From Actinoplanes utahensis (GTDB taxonomy: Bacteria; Actinomycetota; Actinomycetes; Mycobacteriales; Micromonosporaceae), in NCBI RefSeq assembly GCF_016862455.1, contig NZ_BOMZ01000107.1:1-64000 (forward strand): 64,000 bases of DNA, given 5' to 3'. The notes beneath the pieces were generated by a model that was not told the origin of the DNA, did no database searches, and was given only the letters and a program-made list of their open reading frames with translations. Positions 9,259-18,345 of this stretch are shown piece by piece. Every line of letters starts with the position of its first letter. Position 1 is the stretch's first letter. The position numbers were made by a program, and so were the translations under genes.

Positions 9259-10299
9259 ATGGGGGAGCCGCGGGGCACGCATGTGCCGGTGCTGCTCGAG
9301 CGCTGTCTGGAGTTGCTCGACCCCGCTCTCGGATTGCCGGGCGCCGTCCACGTCGACTTCACGTTGGGTCTGGGCGGGCACGCCGAAGCGGTCCTGGAGC
9401 GATATCCGGCCGTGGTCCTCATCGGACTGGACCGGGACACCGAGGCTCTGGCGCACGCACGTCACCGGCTGATCCGGTTCGGCGACCGGGCACACCTGGT
9501 GCACGCCGTCTACGACGAGTTGCCGCGGGTGCTCGACGAGCTGGGGGTCCCGGCGATCCACAGTGGGCTTTTCGACCTGGGTGTCTCGTCGTTGCAGCTG
9601 GACGAGGCGGACCGCGGTTTCGCGTATTCGCAGGACGCTCCGCTGGACATGCGCATGGACCAGTCCCGGGGGTCGACCGCCGAGGAGATCGTCAACAGTT
9701 ACGAACCTGGTGATCTTGTTCGCGTTTTGCGGCAGTACGGCGAGGAGAAGTTCGCTCCCCGAATCGTTCAATCGATCATGCGGGAGCGGGCGAAGGTGCG
9801 GATCACCTCGACGGCACGGCTGGCCGAGCTGGTGAAGGATGCCATCCCCGCCGCCGCGCGGCGAACGGGTGGAAATCCCGCAAAAAGAACCTTCCAGGCG
9901 TTACGCATTGAGGTCAACAGGGAGCTGGAGGCGCTCGAAGGGGCGGTTCCGGCGGCTCTGGACGCGCTGGCGCCCCGAGGGCGCCTTGTGGTGATGAGTT
10001 ATCAATCGTTGGAGGACAGGATCGTCAAGCGCGCACTCACCGCGAGGTCGCGTAGTACCGGGCCGGTGGACCTGCCGGTCGAACTGCCCGGTACCGGTCC
10101 CAGCCTGAGGCTCCTGACCCGCGGGTCGGAGCTGCCCAGCGATGCGGAGGTCGCGGCGAACCCGAGGGCGGCCTCGGTGAAGCTGCGAGCGGTGGAGCGG
10201 ATCGACGAGCAGGAGCAGGCCCGTCGGTTCGACAAGCAGTTCGGGGCCGGCCGCGAGCGGCCCCGGTTGGCCGGGCCGTCCCGGGGCGGGACGCCGTAA
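9259..10299 (+). CDS. rsmH: 16S rRNA (cytosine(1402)-N4)-methyltransferase
   Basis: RsmH (MraW) methylates N4 of C1402 in 16S rRNA using S-adenosylmethionine. The N-terminal HVPVLLERCLELL and the SAM-binding stretch DFTLGLGGHAEAVLERYP are visible, followed by FDLGVSSLQLDEADRGFAY and the helical insertion domain. A late RGRLVVMSYQSLEDRIVK block completes the fold. The reading frame is open from ATG 9211, but ATG 9259 (MGEPRGTHVPVLLE) has GGGGG 5 nt upstream and gives the usual N-terminus, so it is preferred; with it the protein is 346 residues. Second gene of the dcw cluster. Confidence 0.96.
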   Translation: MGEPRGTHVPVLLERCLELLDPALGLPGAVHVDFTLGLGGHAEAVLERYPAVVLIGLDRDTEALAHARHRLIRFGDRAHLVHAVYDELPRVLDELGVPAIHSGLFDLGVSSLQLDEADRGFAYSQDAPLDMRMDQSRGSTAEEIVNSYEPGDLVRVLRQYGEEKFAPRIVQSIMRERAKVRITSTARLAELVKDAIPAAARRTGGNPAKRTFQALRIEVNRELEALEGAVPAALDALAPRGRLVVMSYQSLEDRIVKRALTARSRSTGPVDLPVELPGTGPSLRLLTRGSELPSDAEVAANPRAASVKLRAVERIDEQEQARRFDKQFGAGRERPRLAGPSRGGTP

Positions 10300-10373
10300 C
10301 GGCACTGAGTTTCAAACGCATGGGGGACCACGGCGGTTACGCCCGGGGCGAGCGATGAGGGGGAGGGAAGAGC

Positions 10374-10991
10374 ATGAGCGAGCGATCCGGAGCGCCGCGG
10401 TCGGGGGGCCGGGCGCAGGCGCGCACCACAGCCGGGGGGCTGGGGCGCCGGGTCGGCCGCGATGCCGGGACCGGGACGGGCGCGCGGGGGCAGCGCCGGT
10501 CCGAGGGGGCCGACACGCGCCGGTCAGGGATCCGGGGCCGGGAGGCCGTGGAAACGGTCGCGCCGGTCGACGGCGCCACCGCGCTGGACATCGGGACGGC
10601 CGGGGAGCCGCAGCCGGCGCCGAGCGGCCGGCCGCGGCTCTGGGTGGCGCCGCCGCTGCCGATCCGGGCGCCGCGGGCCACCTTCGCCGCCGCGATCGTC
10701 ATGGTGATCGTGGCGAGCGTGGTCGGCATCCTGCTGCTCAGCACGGAGACGATGGAACGCTCGTTCCGTCTCGCCGCCCTGCGCGACCAGAAGGCCGAGC
10801 TCGACAAGCAGCACTCGGAGCTGCAGCGGCAGATCGTCGAGAAGTCGGCGCCGGGCAGCCTGCACGCTGCCGCCCGACGGCTCGGTCTGGTGCCGGCCAC
10901 CGATCCGGCAATCATCAAGCTGCCGAGTGGTGAGAAGATCGGCACGCCGAAGCCGGGCGAGGGTCCGGCCTCGCCGACGGCCGGGCGGTAA
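10374..10991 (+). CDS. ftsL: FtsL-like septum protein
   Basis: A 205-residue bitopic membrane protein. About 100 disordered, Arg/Gly-rich cytoplasmic residues precede one transmembrane helix (FAAAIVMVIVASVVGILLL, around 103-122). A short extracytoplasmic coiled coil follows (LAALRDQKAELDKQHSELQ) and ends in a LGLVPATDPAIIKL motif typical of actinobacterial FtsL. It would form the FtsQ-FtsL-FtsB-type complex that activates FtsW/FtsI at the septum. Sequence conservation is low in this family, so the call rests on position between rsmH and ftsI plus topology. GGGAGGGAAGAG precedes the ATG. Confidence 0.88.
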   Translation: MSERSGAPRSGGRAQARTTAGGLGRRVGRDAGTGTGARGQRRSEGADTRRSGIRGREAVETVAPVDGATALDIGTAGEPQPAPSGRPRLWVAPPLPIRAPRATFAAAIVMVIVASVVGILLLSTETMERSFRLAALRDQKAELDKQHSELQRQIVEKSAPGSLHAAARRLGLVPATDPAIIKLPSGEKIGTPKPGEGPASPTAGR

Positions 10992-10996
10992 CCGGC

Positions 10997-13282
10997 ATGG
11001 CGCCGCGAGCTGACGACGACACACCGCGCCGGGGCGACCAGCCCCGGCGCGGTTCGTCGCGCGACCTGCCGGGCGAGGAGCACACCGACGACCCCCGGGA
11101 GGGGCGGCGCGGGCGGTCCAGCATCGGCGAGGCGCGGGCGTACACCCCGCGCGGGCGGACGGTCGCCGAGCGCGGCCGGCTGCCGCGTAACGGCGCTCGC
11201 GGGGGCGACCCGTTCCGGCCGGCGCTTCAGGTGCTCGACGGCGGCGAGAGCGGCCAGCGGGCCACCCGGGGGCGCGGCCGGCCGGTCGAGCCACCGGCCC
11301 CGCGGGAGAAGGACAAACCGCGAGACCGGGAGAAACCGCGCGAGCGGGAGAAGCCCCGGGACCGGGAGAAGCCCCGCGAACGCGAGCGGCCCCGTGAGCG
11401 GGAGAGGCCGCGCGAGCGGGAACGCGAGCTGCCCCGGGCCGGGGAACGGGACGCGCGTCCCCGTACCCCGAAGGAGAAAGCCGGACCACGGCGGACCGCC
11501 ACCAGAAGGCCCGTCCCGTCCGAGCCGCCGAAGCTCGCCAACAGCACCCGCCGCCTGCGGCTGGGCACCGTCCTGGCGCTCTCGCTGTTCGTCACGATCG
11601 GCGTCCGGCTGGTGGTGCTGCAGGTGGCGACCTCCCCGGAGGAGGCGGCGAGCCTGCTGGAGCTGCGCGAGGGGCGGCTGAGCAGCGTCACGCTGCCGGC
11701 GCCGCGCGGCAGCATCCTGGACCGTGACGGTCACCCGCTCGCCCACAGCGTCGAGGCGCGGTACGTCTTCGCCGACCCGCAGAACGAGTTGCTGCAGAAG
11801 AACCTGCCGGCCGTCGCCGAGCAGCTGGCGCCGCTCGTCGGGATCCAGAAGTCCGTGTTGATGGAGCGGATGAAGCCGAAGTTCGTGCTGGGCAAATGGA
11901 CCCGGTTCCGGTACCTGGCCCGGGGTGTGAACATCGCCCGTGCCGACCAGGTGGACGCTCTGAAGCTGCCCGGCATCTACACGCACTTCGACGAGCGCCG
12001 GGACGTGCCGGGCGGCGACCTGGCGGCGAACCTGGTCGGTTTCACCGGCGACGAGCAGCGCGGCCTGGTCGGGCTGGAGGCGCGCTACGACGAGCTGCTG
12101 CACGGCATCGACGGCAAACGGGTCTTCGAGGTCGGCGCGGGCGAGCTGGACGCGCCGATCCCGGGCGGCTACCAGCACGACACCCCGGCCCAGCCGGGCG
12201 ACTCGCTGAAGCTCACCATCGACCAGGACCTGCAGTTCCAGGTGCAGCGGGTACTCAACGAGGCGGGCCGGGCGCGCAACGCCACGGTCGGCGCCGCGGT
12301 GGTGCTGGATGTCAAGACCGGCGAGGTGCTGTCCCAGGCGAGCTACCCGACCTACAACGCGGCGGACCCGGAGAAGTCCCGGCCACGGGACCGGATCGAC
12401 GTGGCGAGCAGCGTCGTCACCGACCCGGGGTCGACGCACAAGGCCTTCATCTTCGGCGCCGCGTTGCAGGAGGGCCTGGTCAAGCCCACCGACACGTTGA
12501 CGATCGGGCCGGCGATCAAGAAGGGCGACACCCCCTTCAAGGATGTCCACTGGCAGAAGTCGGGCACCCGGATGACCCTGCCCGGGCTGCTGGCGTACTC
12601 GTCGAACGTCGGCACGATCCTGCTCGCCGACCGGCTCGGCAAGGAGAAGGTGTACGAGTACCAGCAGAAGTTCGGGCTGGGTAAGGCCACCGGCGAGGGC
12701 ATGCCGGGCGAGGCCGAGGGCAAGCTGCTGGCGCCGGGGGACTGGAGCGGCTCGTCGTACGGCTCGGTGCCGATCGGGCACAGCGTCGACGCCACGCTGG
12801 TCCAGATGGCGGCCGCCTACGCCGCGATCGCCAACGACGGCGTCTACATCCAGCCGCACCTGATCAAGTCGACGATCTCCGGTGACGACGAGAAGGAGAC
12901 CCCGGCCGCCGCGCCGCGGACGCACCGCGTTCTCGACACCGAGGTGGCCCGCGAGCTGCGCCTGATGATGGAGGCCGTGGTGAGCGTCAAGGACGGCACC
13001 GGGCGGGCCGCGCGGGTCGCGGGGTACCGGGTGGCCGGCAAGACCGGCACCGGCAAGATGCTCATCGACGGCGAGTACACCAGCCACAACGCCAGCTCGT
13101 TCATCGGCATGGCGCCCGCTGAGAACCCGCGGTTCGTGATCGCCGTGTCGATGGACGTCAGCAGCGGCGGTGGCGGCGACGTGGCGGCTCCGGCGTTCAG
13201 CGAGATGATGTTCTACGCCCTGATCCGTAACGAGGTGCCACCGTCCAGTAGCAAGTCGCCGAACTTCACGATCAAGGAATGA
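10997..13282 (+). CDS. ftsI: Septal peptidoglycan transpeptidase FtsI (class B PBP)
   Basis: A 761-residue class B penicillin-binding protein that cross-links septal peptidoglycan. A long cytoplasmic tail of about 185 residues is very rich in Arg, Glu and Pro (around 95-155, many RERE and KPRD units). A transmembrane helix (LALSLFVTIGVRLVVLQVA), the PBP dimer domain and the transpeptidase domain follow. Catalytic motifs are complete: STHK (Ser479), SSN (535-537) and KTG (682-684). Usual FtsI proteins have much shorter tails; the charged tail is the unusual part. It begins 5 nt after ftsL and is co-transcribed. A potential promoter for murE lies right after it. Confidence 0.97.
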   Translation: MAPRADDDTPRRGDQPRRGSSRDLPGEEHTDDPREGRRGRSSIGEARAYTPRGRTVAERGRLPRNGARGGDPFRPALQVLDGGESGQRATRGRGRPVEPPAPREKDKPRDREKPREREKPRDREKPRERERPRERERPRERERELPRAGERDARPRTPKEKAGPRRTATRRPVPSEPPKLANSTRRLRLGTVLALSLFVTIGVRLVVLQVATSPEEAASLLELREGRLSSVTLPAPRGSILDRDGHPLAHSVEARYVFADPQNELLQKNLPAVAEQLAPLVGIQKSVLMERMKPKFVLGKWTRFRYLARGVNIARADQVDALKLPGIYTHFDERRDVPGGDLAANLVGFTGDEQRGLVGLEARYDELLHGIDGKRVFEVGAGELDAPIPGGYQHDTPAQPGDSLKLTIDQDLQFQVQRVLNEAGRARNATVGAAVVLDVKTGEVLSQASYPTYNAADPEKSRPRDRIDVASSVVTDPGSTHKAFIFGAALQEGLVKPTDTLTIGPAIKKGDTPFKDVHWQKSGTRMTLPGLLAYSSNVGTILLADRLGKEKVYEYQQKFGLGKATGEGMPGEAEGKLLAPGDWSGSSYGSVPIGHSVDATLVQMAAAYAAIANDGVYIQPHLIKSTISGDDEKETPAAAPRTHRVLDTEVARELRLMMEAVVSVKDGTGRAARVAGYRVAGKTGTGKMLIDGEYTSHNASSFIGMAPAENPRFVIAVSMDVSSGGGGDVAAPAFSEMMFYALIRNEVPPSSSKSPNFTIKE

Positions 13283-13298
13283 CGCGGGTCGCATGGCG

Positions 13299-13330
13299 TT
13301 GACAACGGGCCCCGGGGTACGGGGTAGGGT
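13299..13330 (+). promoter_or_regulatory. Candidate internal promoter of murE
   Basis: TTGACA (13299-13304) and TAGGGT (13325-13330) lie between ftsI and murE. The 20-nt spacer is longer than ideal, but the -10-like hexamer is 8 nt before the murE GTG, as expected for a leaderless transcript. It could give the mur genes expression independent of MraZ. Confidence 0.4.
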
Positions 13331-13338
13331 CTGACGCC

Positions 13339-14844
13339 GTGTCCGGCATTCCACGTCCCGAGACCGTCGAACCGCGCCTCACGTCGCGGCTCGCGGAACT
13401 GTTACCGGCAGCGCTGACCGGCGGTGACGTCCCGGTCACCGGTGTCACGCACAGCAGCCGAGAGGTTCGTCCGGGTGATCTCTACGCGGCCCTGCCCGGC
13501 GCCAACCGGCACGGCGCGGAGTTCGTCGCGGACGCCGCCCGCTCCGGCGCGGTGGCCGTTCTGACCGATCCGGCCGGTCGCCCGGCCGCTGAGGCCGCGG
13601 GACTGCCCGTGCTGGTGGCCGACGACCCGCGGGCGGTGCTCGGCGCGGCCGCGGCAGCGATCTACGGGGAGCCGTCCCGGCGGCTCACCATGATCGGCAT
13701 CACCGGGACGGCCGGGAAGACCTCGACGTCGTACCTGGTCGAGGCCGGTCTGCGAGCCGCCGGCCTGGTCACCGGTCTGGTCGGCACGGTGGAGACCCGG
13801 CTGGGCGAGCTGGTGGTCAAGAGCGTGCGCACCACCCCCGAGGCCACCGACCTTCAGGCGATCCTCGCCGCCGGTGTCGAGCGCGGCGTCCAGGCGGTGG
13901 TCATGGAGGTCTCCAGCCACGCGCTGGTGATGGGCCGGGCCGACGGGATCCGGTTCGCCGCCGCCGGTTACACCAACTTCGGCCAGGACCACCTCGACTT
14001 CCACCCGACCACCGAGGACTACTTCGCGGCCAAGGCGCGGCTCTTCGACGGCCGGGCCGACGCCGCTGTGCTGAACCATGACGATCCGGCGCTCGCGCCG
14101 CTGCGCACACCGTCCACGGTCACCTATTCGGCCGCCGGGGACACCGCGGCGACCTGGTGGGCCTCCGACGTGCGGCCGTCCGATTTCGGTCAGCGGTTCG
14201 TCGCGCACGGCCCGGACGGGCTGACCGTCGAGGTCGGCGTGGCGCTGCCCGGCCTGCACAACGTCGCCAACGCGCTGCTCGCGCTGGCGCTGCTGGTCGC
14301 GACGGGCGTGGACGCCCGGGTGGCGGCCGAGGGCATCGGCGCCTGCAACGGCGTCCCGGGCCGGCTGGAGCGGGTGGCCTCGCCCGGTGAGGTCCTCGGT
14401 GTGGTCGACTACGCGCACAAGCCCAACGCGATCGTCGCGGCGCTCGCGGCGCTGCGCGGCCTGGCCGCCGCGCGGCACGGCCGGCTGATCTGCGTCATCG
14501 GCGCCGGTGGCGACCGGGACCAGGGCAAACGCCCGCTGATGGGTGCGGCCGCCGCGCAGGGCTCGGACCTGGTGATCATCACGGATGACAACCCCAGGAC
14601 CGAGGACCCCGCTGTCGTACGATCGTCGATCCGCGCCGGCGCCGAAGAGGCGTCCACCGGCGCGAAGGTCATCGAAGTGCCGGGCCGCCGCGCCGCGATC
14701 GACGAGGCCGTGCGCCTGGCCGCGCCCGGTGACGTGATCGCGGTGCTCGGCAAGGGCGCCGAACAGGGGCAGGAGGTGAACGGCGAAGTGCTGTCGTTCG
14801 ACGACCGGATCGAACTCGCCGCCGCGCTGGAGGCCCGCGCATGA
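13339..14844 (+). CDS. murE: UDP-MurNAc-tripeptide synthetase MurE
   Basis: A 501-residue cytoplasmic ligase adding the third stem residue (meso-diaminopimelate or a hydroxy-DAP form in this group) to UDP-MurNAc-dipeptide. The three Mur-ligase domains are visible. The P-loop ITGTAGKTS has Lys127, the carbamylated-lysine region follows FGQDHLDFHPTTEDYFAAKA, and the C-terminal domain has DDNPR (417-420), the signature of DAP-adding enzymes rather than lysine-adding ones. It starts at GTG 13339 with no clear ribosome site, consistent with a possible leaderless start. Its end overlaps murF by 4 nt. Confidence 0.97.
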   Translation: MSGIPRPETVEPRLTSRLAELLPAALTGGDVPVTGVTHSSREVRPGDLYAALPGANRHGAEFVADAARSGAVAVLTDPAGRPAAEAAGLPVLVADDPRAVLGAAAAAIYGEPSRRLTMIGITGTAGKTSTSYLVEAGLRAAGLVTGLVGTVETRLGELVVKSVRTTPEATDLQAILAAGVERGVQAVVMEVSSHALVMGRADGIRFAAAGYTNFGQDHLDFHPTTEDYFAAKARLFDGRADAAVLNHDDPALAPLRTPSTVTYSAAGDTAATWWASDVRPSDFGQRFVAHGPDGLTVEVGVALPGLHNVANALLALALLVATGVDARVAAEGIGACNGVPGRLERVASPGEVLGVVDYAHKPNAIVAALAALRGLAAARHGRLICVIGAGGDRDQGKRPLMGAAAAQGSDLVIITDDNPRTEDPAVVRSSIRAGAEEASTGAKVIEVPGRRAAIDEAVRLAAPGDVIAVLGKGAEQGQEVNGEVLSFDDRIELAAALEARA

Positions 14845-16220
14845 TTCCGCTGACCCTGGGCGAGATCGCCTCGATCACCGGCGGCCGGGTCGTCGGCGAC
14901 CCCGCCGTGACCGTGACCGGCGACGTCGAGTACGACACCCGCAAGATCGGGCCGGGCGGCCTGTTCGTGGCCTTCGCCGGCGAGAAGGTGGACGGCCACC
15001 ACTTCGCCGCCGCCGCGCTCGCGGCGGGTGCGGTCGCCGTGCTCGGCACCCGCGAGACCGAGGCGCCCGGCGTGGTCGTCGACAACCCCCTCGACGCCCT
15101 CGCCGCCCTGGCCCGGGTGGTCGTCTCCCGGCTGGACAAGCTCACCGTGGTCGGGCTGACCGGCTCGTCCGGCAAGACCACCACCAAGGACTACATCGGC
15201 CAGCTGCTGTCCCGCCTCGGCCCGACCGTGGCGCCGGCCGGCTCGCTCAACAACGAGCTCGGGTTCCCGTACACCGTGCTGCGGGCGAACGAGGAGACCC
15301 GTTTCCTGGTCCTGGAGATGGGCGCCCGCGGGATCGGGCACATCCGGTACCTGACCGAGATCGCCCAGCCGTCGATCGGCGTGGTGCTCAACATCGGGGC
15401 CGCGCACCTCGGCGAGTTCGGTTCCGTGCAGGGGACCGCGCAGGCCAAGGGCGAGCTGGTGGAGGCCCTGCCGCCGTCGGGTGTGGCGATCCTGAACGCC
15501 GACGATCCGCTGGTGGCCGGGATGGCCCCGCGTACCCGGGCCCGGGTGGTGATGGTCGGGTCCTCCGGCTCGCTGACCGCTTCGGACGTCTCCCTGGACG
15601 CCTCCGGCCGCGCCTCCTACCGGCTCACCTCCGGTGCGGAATCCGGCCGTGTCCGGCTCTCCGTGGTGGGGGAGCACCAGGTCGCCAACAGCCTGGCCGC
15701 CGGCGCCGTGGCGCTGGCCGCCGGAATGGCGTTCGAGGACCTGGTCACCGCACTCGGCGAGGTCGGCATCGTCTCCGGCCGCCGGATGGACGTCTTCACC
15801 CGCGCCGACGGCGTGACGGTCATCGACGACTCCTACAACGCGAACCCCTCGTCGACCGCGGCCGCGCTGCGGTCGCTCGCGTCGATGGGCGCGGGGAAAC
15901 GGACCACCGCCGTCCTCGGCTACATGGCCGAACTCGGCGAGCACGAGGTGTCCGGGCACGCCGAGGTCGGCCGGCTCGCCGCCGAACTGGGGGTGGACCG
16001 GCTGATCGCGGTCGCTGTCGAAGCCGGCCCGATCCTGGACGGCGCGGCCGGCGTGGCCGGATGGCGGGGCACGGGGCTACTCGCCGCCGACCAGGCCGCC
16101 GCGATCGAGATTCTGCAAGCCGACCTGCGCGCCGACGACGTCGTGCTGGTCAAGGGTTCCCGGTACCGCACATGGGACGTCGCCGACCGGCTGCGTTCTA
16201 CAGGAGGTTCAGCCCTGTGA
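14841..16220 (+). CDS. murF: UDP-MurNAc-tripeptide:D-Ala-D-Ala ligase MurF
   Basis: A 459-residue cytoplasmic Mur ligase that adds D-Ala-D-Ala to complete the UDP-MurNAc-pentapeptide. The N-terminal MIPLTLGEIASITGGRVVGD is the standard MurF opening. The P-loop is TGSSGKTTTKD, followed by GSLNNELGFPYTVL (substrate and metal region) and DDSYNANPSS in the C-terminal part. The ATG overlaps the murE stop (ATGA) and the stop overlaps the mraY GTG, so the three genes are translationally coupled. Length is usual. Confidence 0.97.
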   Translation: MIPLTLGEIASITGGRVVGDPAVTVTGDVEYDTRKIGPGGLFVAFAGEKVDGHHFAAAALAAGAVAVLGTRETEAPGVVVDNPLDALAALARVVVSRLDKLTVVGLTGSSGKTTTKDYIGQLLSRLGPTVAPAGSLNNELGFPYTVLRANEETRFLVLEMGARGIGHIRYLTEIAQPSIGVVLNIGAAHLGEFGSVQGTAQAKGELVEALPPSGVAILNADDPLVAGMAPRTRARVVMVGSSGSLTASDVSLDASGRASYRLTSGAESGRVRLSVVGEHQVANSLAAGAVALAAGMAFEDLVTALGEVGIVSGRRMDVFTRADGVTVIDDSYNANPSSTAAALRSLASMGAGKRTTAVLGYMAELGEHEVSGHAEVGRLAAELGVDRLIAVAVEAGPILDGAAGVAGWRGTGLLAADQAAAIEILQADLRADDVVLVKGSRYRTWDVADRLRSTGGSAL

Positions 16221-17335
16221 GGGCAGTCATCGTCGCGGCCGCGGTCGCCTTTCTCATCTCGCTCTTCGGCACCCCGATCGCGATCCGGGTCTTCTCGGCG
16301 CTCAAGGCCGGTCAGCCGATCCGCACCATCGGCCCGCAGACCCATCTGGGCAAGCGGGGCACCCCCACGATGGGCGGTGTGGCGTTCATCCTCGCCACCG
16401 TTCTCGCGTACGTCGCCGGGCACCTGGCCCTGACCACGCTGCCGGACCGGCAGATCGCCCAGGAGAAGCCGACCATGACCGCGCTGGTCCTGCTCGGCGT
16501 GTTCGTCTTCTGCGGCGCCGTGGGCTTCATGGACGACTTCCTGAAGGTGCGCAAGCGCAACTCGGACGGTCTCAGCGCCAAGGGCAAGCTGCTCGGCCAG
16601 CTGATCATCGGTACCGGCTTCGGTATCGCCGCGCTCTACTTCCCGAGCACCAACGGCCAGACCGTGGCCAGCGAGAAGATCTCCTTCATCCGGGACGTGA
16701 GCTGGCTGGACGTCGGCAAGGTCGGCTCGGTCATGGTGTTCGTCTTCGTGATCATGGCGATGTCGAACGGCGTGAACCTCACCGACGGCCTCGACGGCCT
16801 CGCCACCGGCGCGTCGATCCTGGTGCTCGGCGCCTACTCGCTGATCGGCTTCTGGCAGTACCGGCACTGGTGCGGCGACGAGGACTACGTCGGCGAGGCC
16901 GGCTCGCTCACCGCGCAGCACTGCTATCAGGTACGAGATCCGCTGGAGATCGCGATGATCGCGGCCGCGGCGGCGGCGGCCTGCGTCGGCTTCCTCTGGT
17001 GGAACACCAACCCGGCCCGGATCTTCATGGGGGACACCGGCGCGCTCGCGCTCGGCGGCCTGATCGGCGGGCTGGCGGTGGCCACCCGGACCACCCTGCT
17101 GTCGGTCATCATCGGCGGCCTCTTCGTGATCATCACGATGTCCGTGGTGATCCAGATCATCTCGTTCAAGACCACCGGCAAGCGGGTCTTCCGGATGTCG
17201 CCGCTGCAGCACCACTTCGAGCTGGCGGGCTGGAGCGAGGTCAACATCGTGGTCCGGTTCTGGATCATCGCGGGTATCTGCGCCGCGATCGGCCTGGGCC
17301 TGTTCTACAGCGACCACTTGGCGGTCATGGGCTGA
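16217..17335 (+). CDS. mraY: Phospho-MurNAc-pentapeptide translocase MraY
   Basis: A polytopic membrane enzyme that transfers phospho-MurNAc-pentapeptide to undecaprenyl phosphate, making lipid I. The 372-residue product has about ten hydrophobic segments. The family motifs include GKRGTPTMGG near the N-terminus, FMDDFLKVRKRNSDGL, NLTDGLDGLA with its catalytic aspartates, and the LQHHFELAGWSE loop at the C-terminal side. The GTG at 16217 overlaps the murF stop and has AGGAGG 9 nt upstream; a longer reading frame beginning inside murF is rejected. It is followed by a strong terminator and then, unusually, not by murD. Confidence 0.97.
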   Translation: MRAVIVAAAVAFLISLFGTPIAIRVFSALKAGQPIRTIGPQTHLGKRGTPTMGGVAFILATVLAYVAGHLALTTLPDRQIAQEKPTMTALVLLGVFVFCGAVGFMDDFLKVRKRNSDGLSAKGKLLGQLIIGTGFGIAALYFPSTNGQTVASEKISFIRDVSWLDVGKVGSVMVFVFVIMAMSNGVNLTDGLDGLATGASILVLGAYSLIGFWQYRHWCGDEDYVGEAGSLTAQHCYQVRDPLEIAMIAAAAAAACVGFLWWNTNPARIFMGDTGALALGGLIGGLAVATRTTLLSVIIGGLFVIITMSVVIQIISFKTTGKRVFRMSPLQHHFELAGWSEVNIVVRFWIIAGICAAIGLGLFYSDHLAVMG

Positions 17336-17354
17336 TCCATATCGGTGAAGACGC

Positions 17355-17392
17355 CTGAAGGGGTCGCGGCCAGTCGGCCGCGGCCCCTTCAG
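17355..17392 (+). terminator. Strong terminator after mraY
   Basis: A 17-bp stem starting CTGAAGGGGTCGCGGCC (one G-T wobble) with an AGTC loop, followed by a short T run (ATTTT at 17393-17397). It would end the mraZ-to-mraY transcript, which is unusual inside a dcw cluster. Confidence 0.8.
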
Positions 17393-17549
17393 ATTTTCGT
17401 AACGGTCCATCCGGCCGTTTCGTCTTGTGGTGATTTATGCGTCCTTAGGCTGTCAATCAGCCCTGGGAACGTTGTCGGGCGGGTGGCATGGCATCCGCCG
17501 ACAGGGGGTTCCCGGGCGCGAATCCGAGACTCACAGAGGATGGAAACCT

Positions 17550-18227
17550 ATGAGGTCACGCCTCCTGCTCGCATCCGTCGGCGCGATGGGAATCATCTTC
17601 GCGACCGGCTCCTCGGCGGCCGCCGTGGGCCAGATCGCGCCGACCGGCGCGGCCCCGGCCGACATCAAAGTGTGCGTGAACAAGAGGTCCGGCGAGATGC
17701 GCTGGGTCAGCGCCTCCGCGACCGGCTGCCGTACCGGCGAGGTTCTGCGCTCCTGGGACGACGAGGGCCCGAGGGGCCCTGCCGGGCCGAAGGGAGCCAC
17801 CGGGCCGAAGGGCGAGGACGGCGATGCCGGCCCCGCCGGCCCCGCCGGGCCCGCGGGTCCGGCCGGACCGGAGGGTCCCGCCGGCCCGCAAGGAGCCGCC
17901 GGTGCGGCGGGGCCGGCCGGCCCGCAGGGAGTCGCCGGTCCCGAAGGTCCCACCGGAGCGCAGGGAGCGCCCGGCGGTACGGGTGACAAGGGCCCGGTCG
18001 GCGACAAGGGTCCCGTCGGTGACAAGGGTCCCGTCGGGGACAAGGGTGCGGCCGGCGACAAGGGCGTGGTCGGTGACCAGGGGCCGGTCGGTGACAAGGG
18101 TCCCGTCGGGGACAAGGGTCCGGTCGGCGACAAGGGCCTCACCGGTGACCAGGGTCCCGTTGGTGAACAGGGCCCCATCGGGGAACAGGGCCCTCCCGGA
18201 GAATCGGGCGCCGTCTTCCAGGTTTGA
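17550..18227 (+). CDS. Secreted collagen-like protein in the murD position
   Basis: A 225-residue exported protein. Signal peptide: MRSRLLLASVGAMGIIFATG then SSAAA, residues 1-25. A small domain with two cysteines (IKVCVNKRSGEMRW, then SATGCRTGEVLRSW, residues 39-69) resembles the head often found before collagen stretches in actinobacterial surface proteins. Residues 73-222 are 50 uninterrupted Gly-X-Y triplets: a first block of GPA/GPE/GPQ units and a second charged block dominated by alternating GDK and GPV. The tail is FQV. Prokaryotic collagen-like proteins can form triple helices at the cell surface; no anchor is seen. The start is ATG 17550 with AGAGG upstream; longer frames precede the signal peptide and are rejected. 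It stands between two terminator hairpins, exactly where murD is expected. No Mur-ligase sequence is found here. Confidence 0.9.
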   Translation: MRSRLLLASVGAMGIIFATGSSAAAVGQIAPTGAAPADIKVCVNKRSGEMRWVSASATGCRTGEVLRSWDDEGPRGPAGPKGATGPKGEDGDAGPAGPAGPAGPAGPEGPAGPQGAAGAAGPAGPQGVAGPEGPTGAQGAPGGTGDKGPVGDKGPVGDKGPVGDKGAAGDKGVVGDQGPVGDKGPVGDKGPVGDKGLTGDQGPVGEQGPIGEQGPPGESGAVFQV

Positions 18228-18312
18228 GCACCTCCCTCCGACGGCAGGACGGCTGTGCCGTTCCGGCCGCGTGATGGCGCAGTACAGCTGACCGATACGT
18301 GACGGGAGCCGA

Positions 18313-18345
18313 ACGACCGGCGGGTGACGATCACCCGCCGGTCGT
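18313..18345 (+). terminator. Terminator hairpin after the collagen-like gene
   Basis: A perfect 15-bp stem beginning ACGACCGGCGGGTGA with a 3-nt loop, upstream of ftsW. With the hairpin at 17355 it makes the collagen-like gene a closed transcription unit, so ftsW should need its own promoter. None was clearly recognised; a GATGAT 6 nt before the ftsW ATG is only a weak candidate. Confidence 0.7.

Noticed and set aside
10337..13354. A 1005-codon minus-strand frame across ftsL and ftsI
   Set aside because: Antisense shadow of well-supported division genes.
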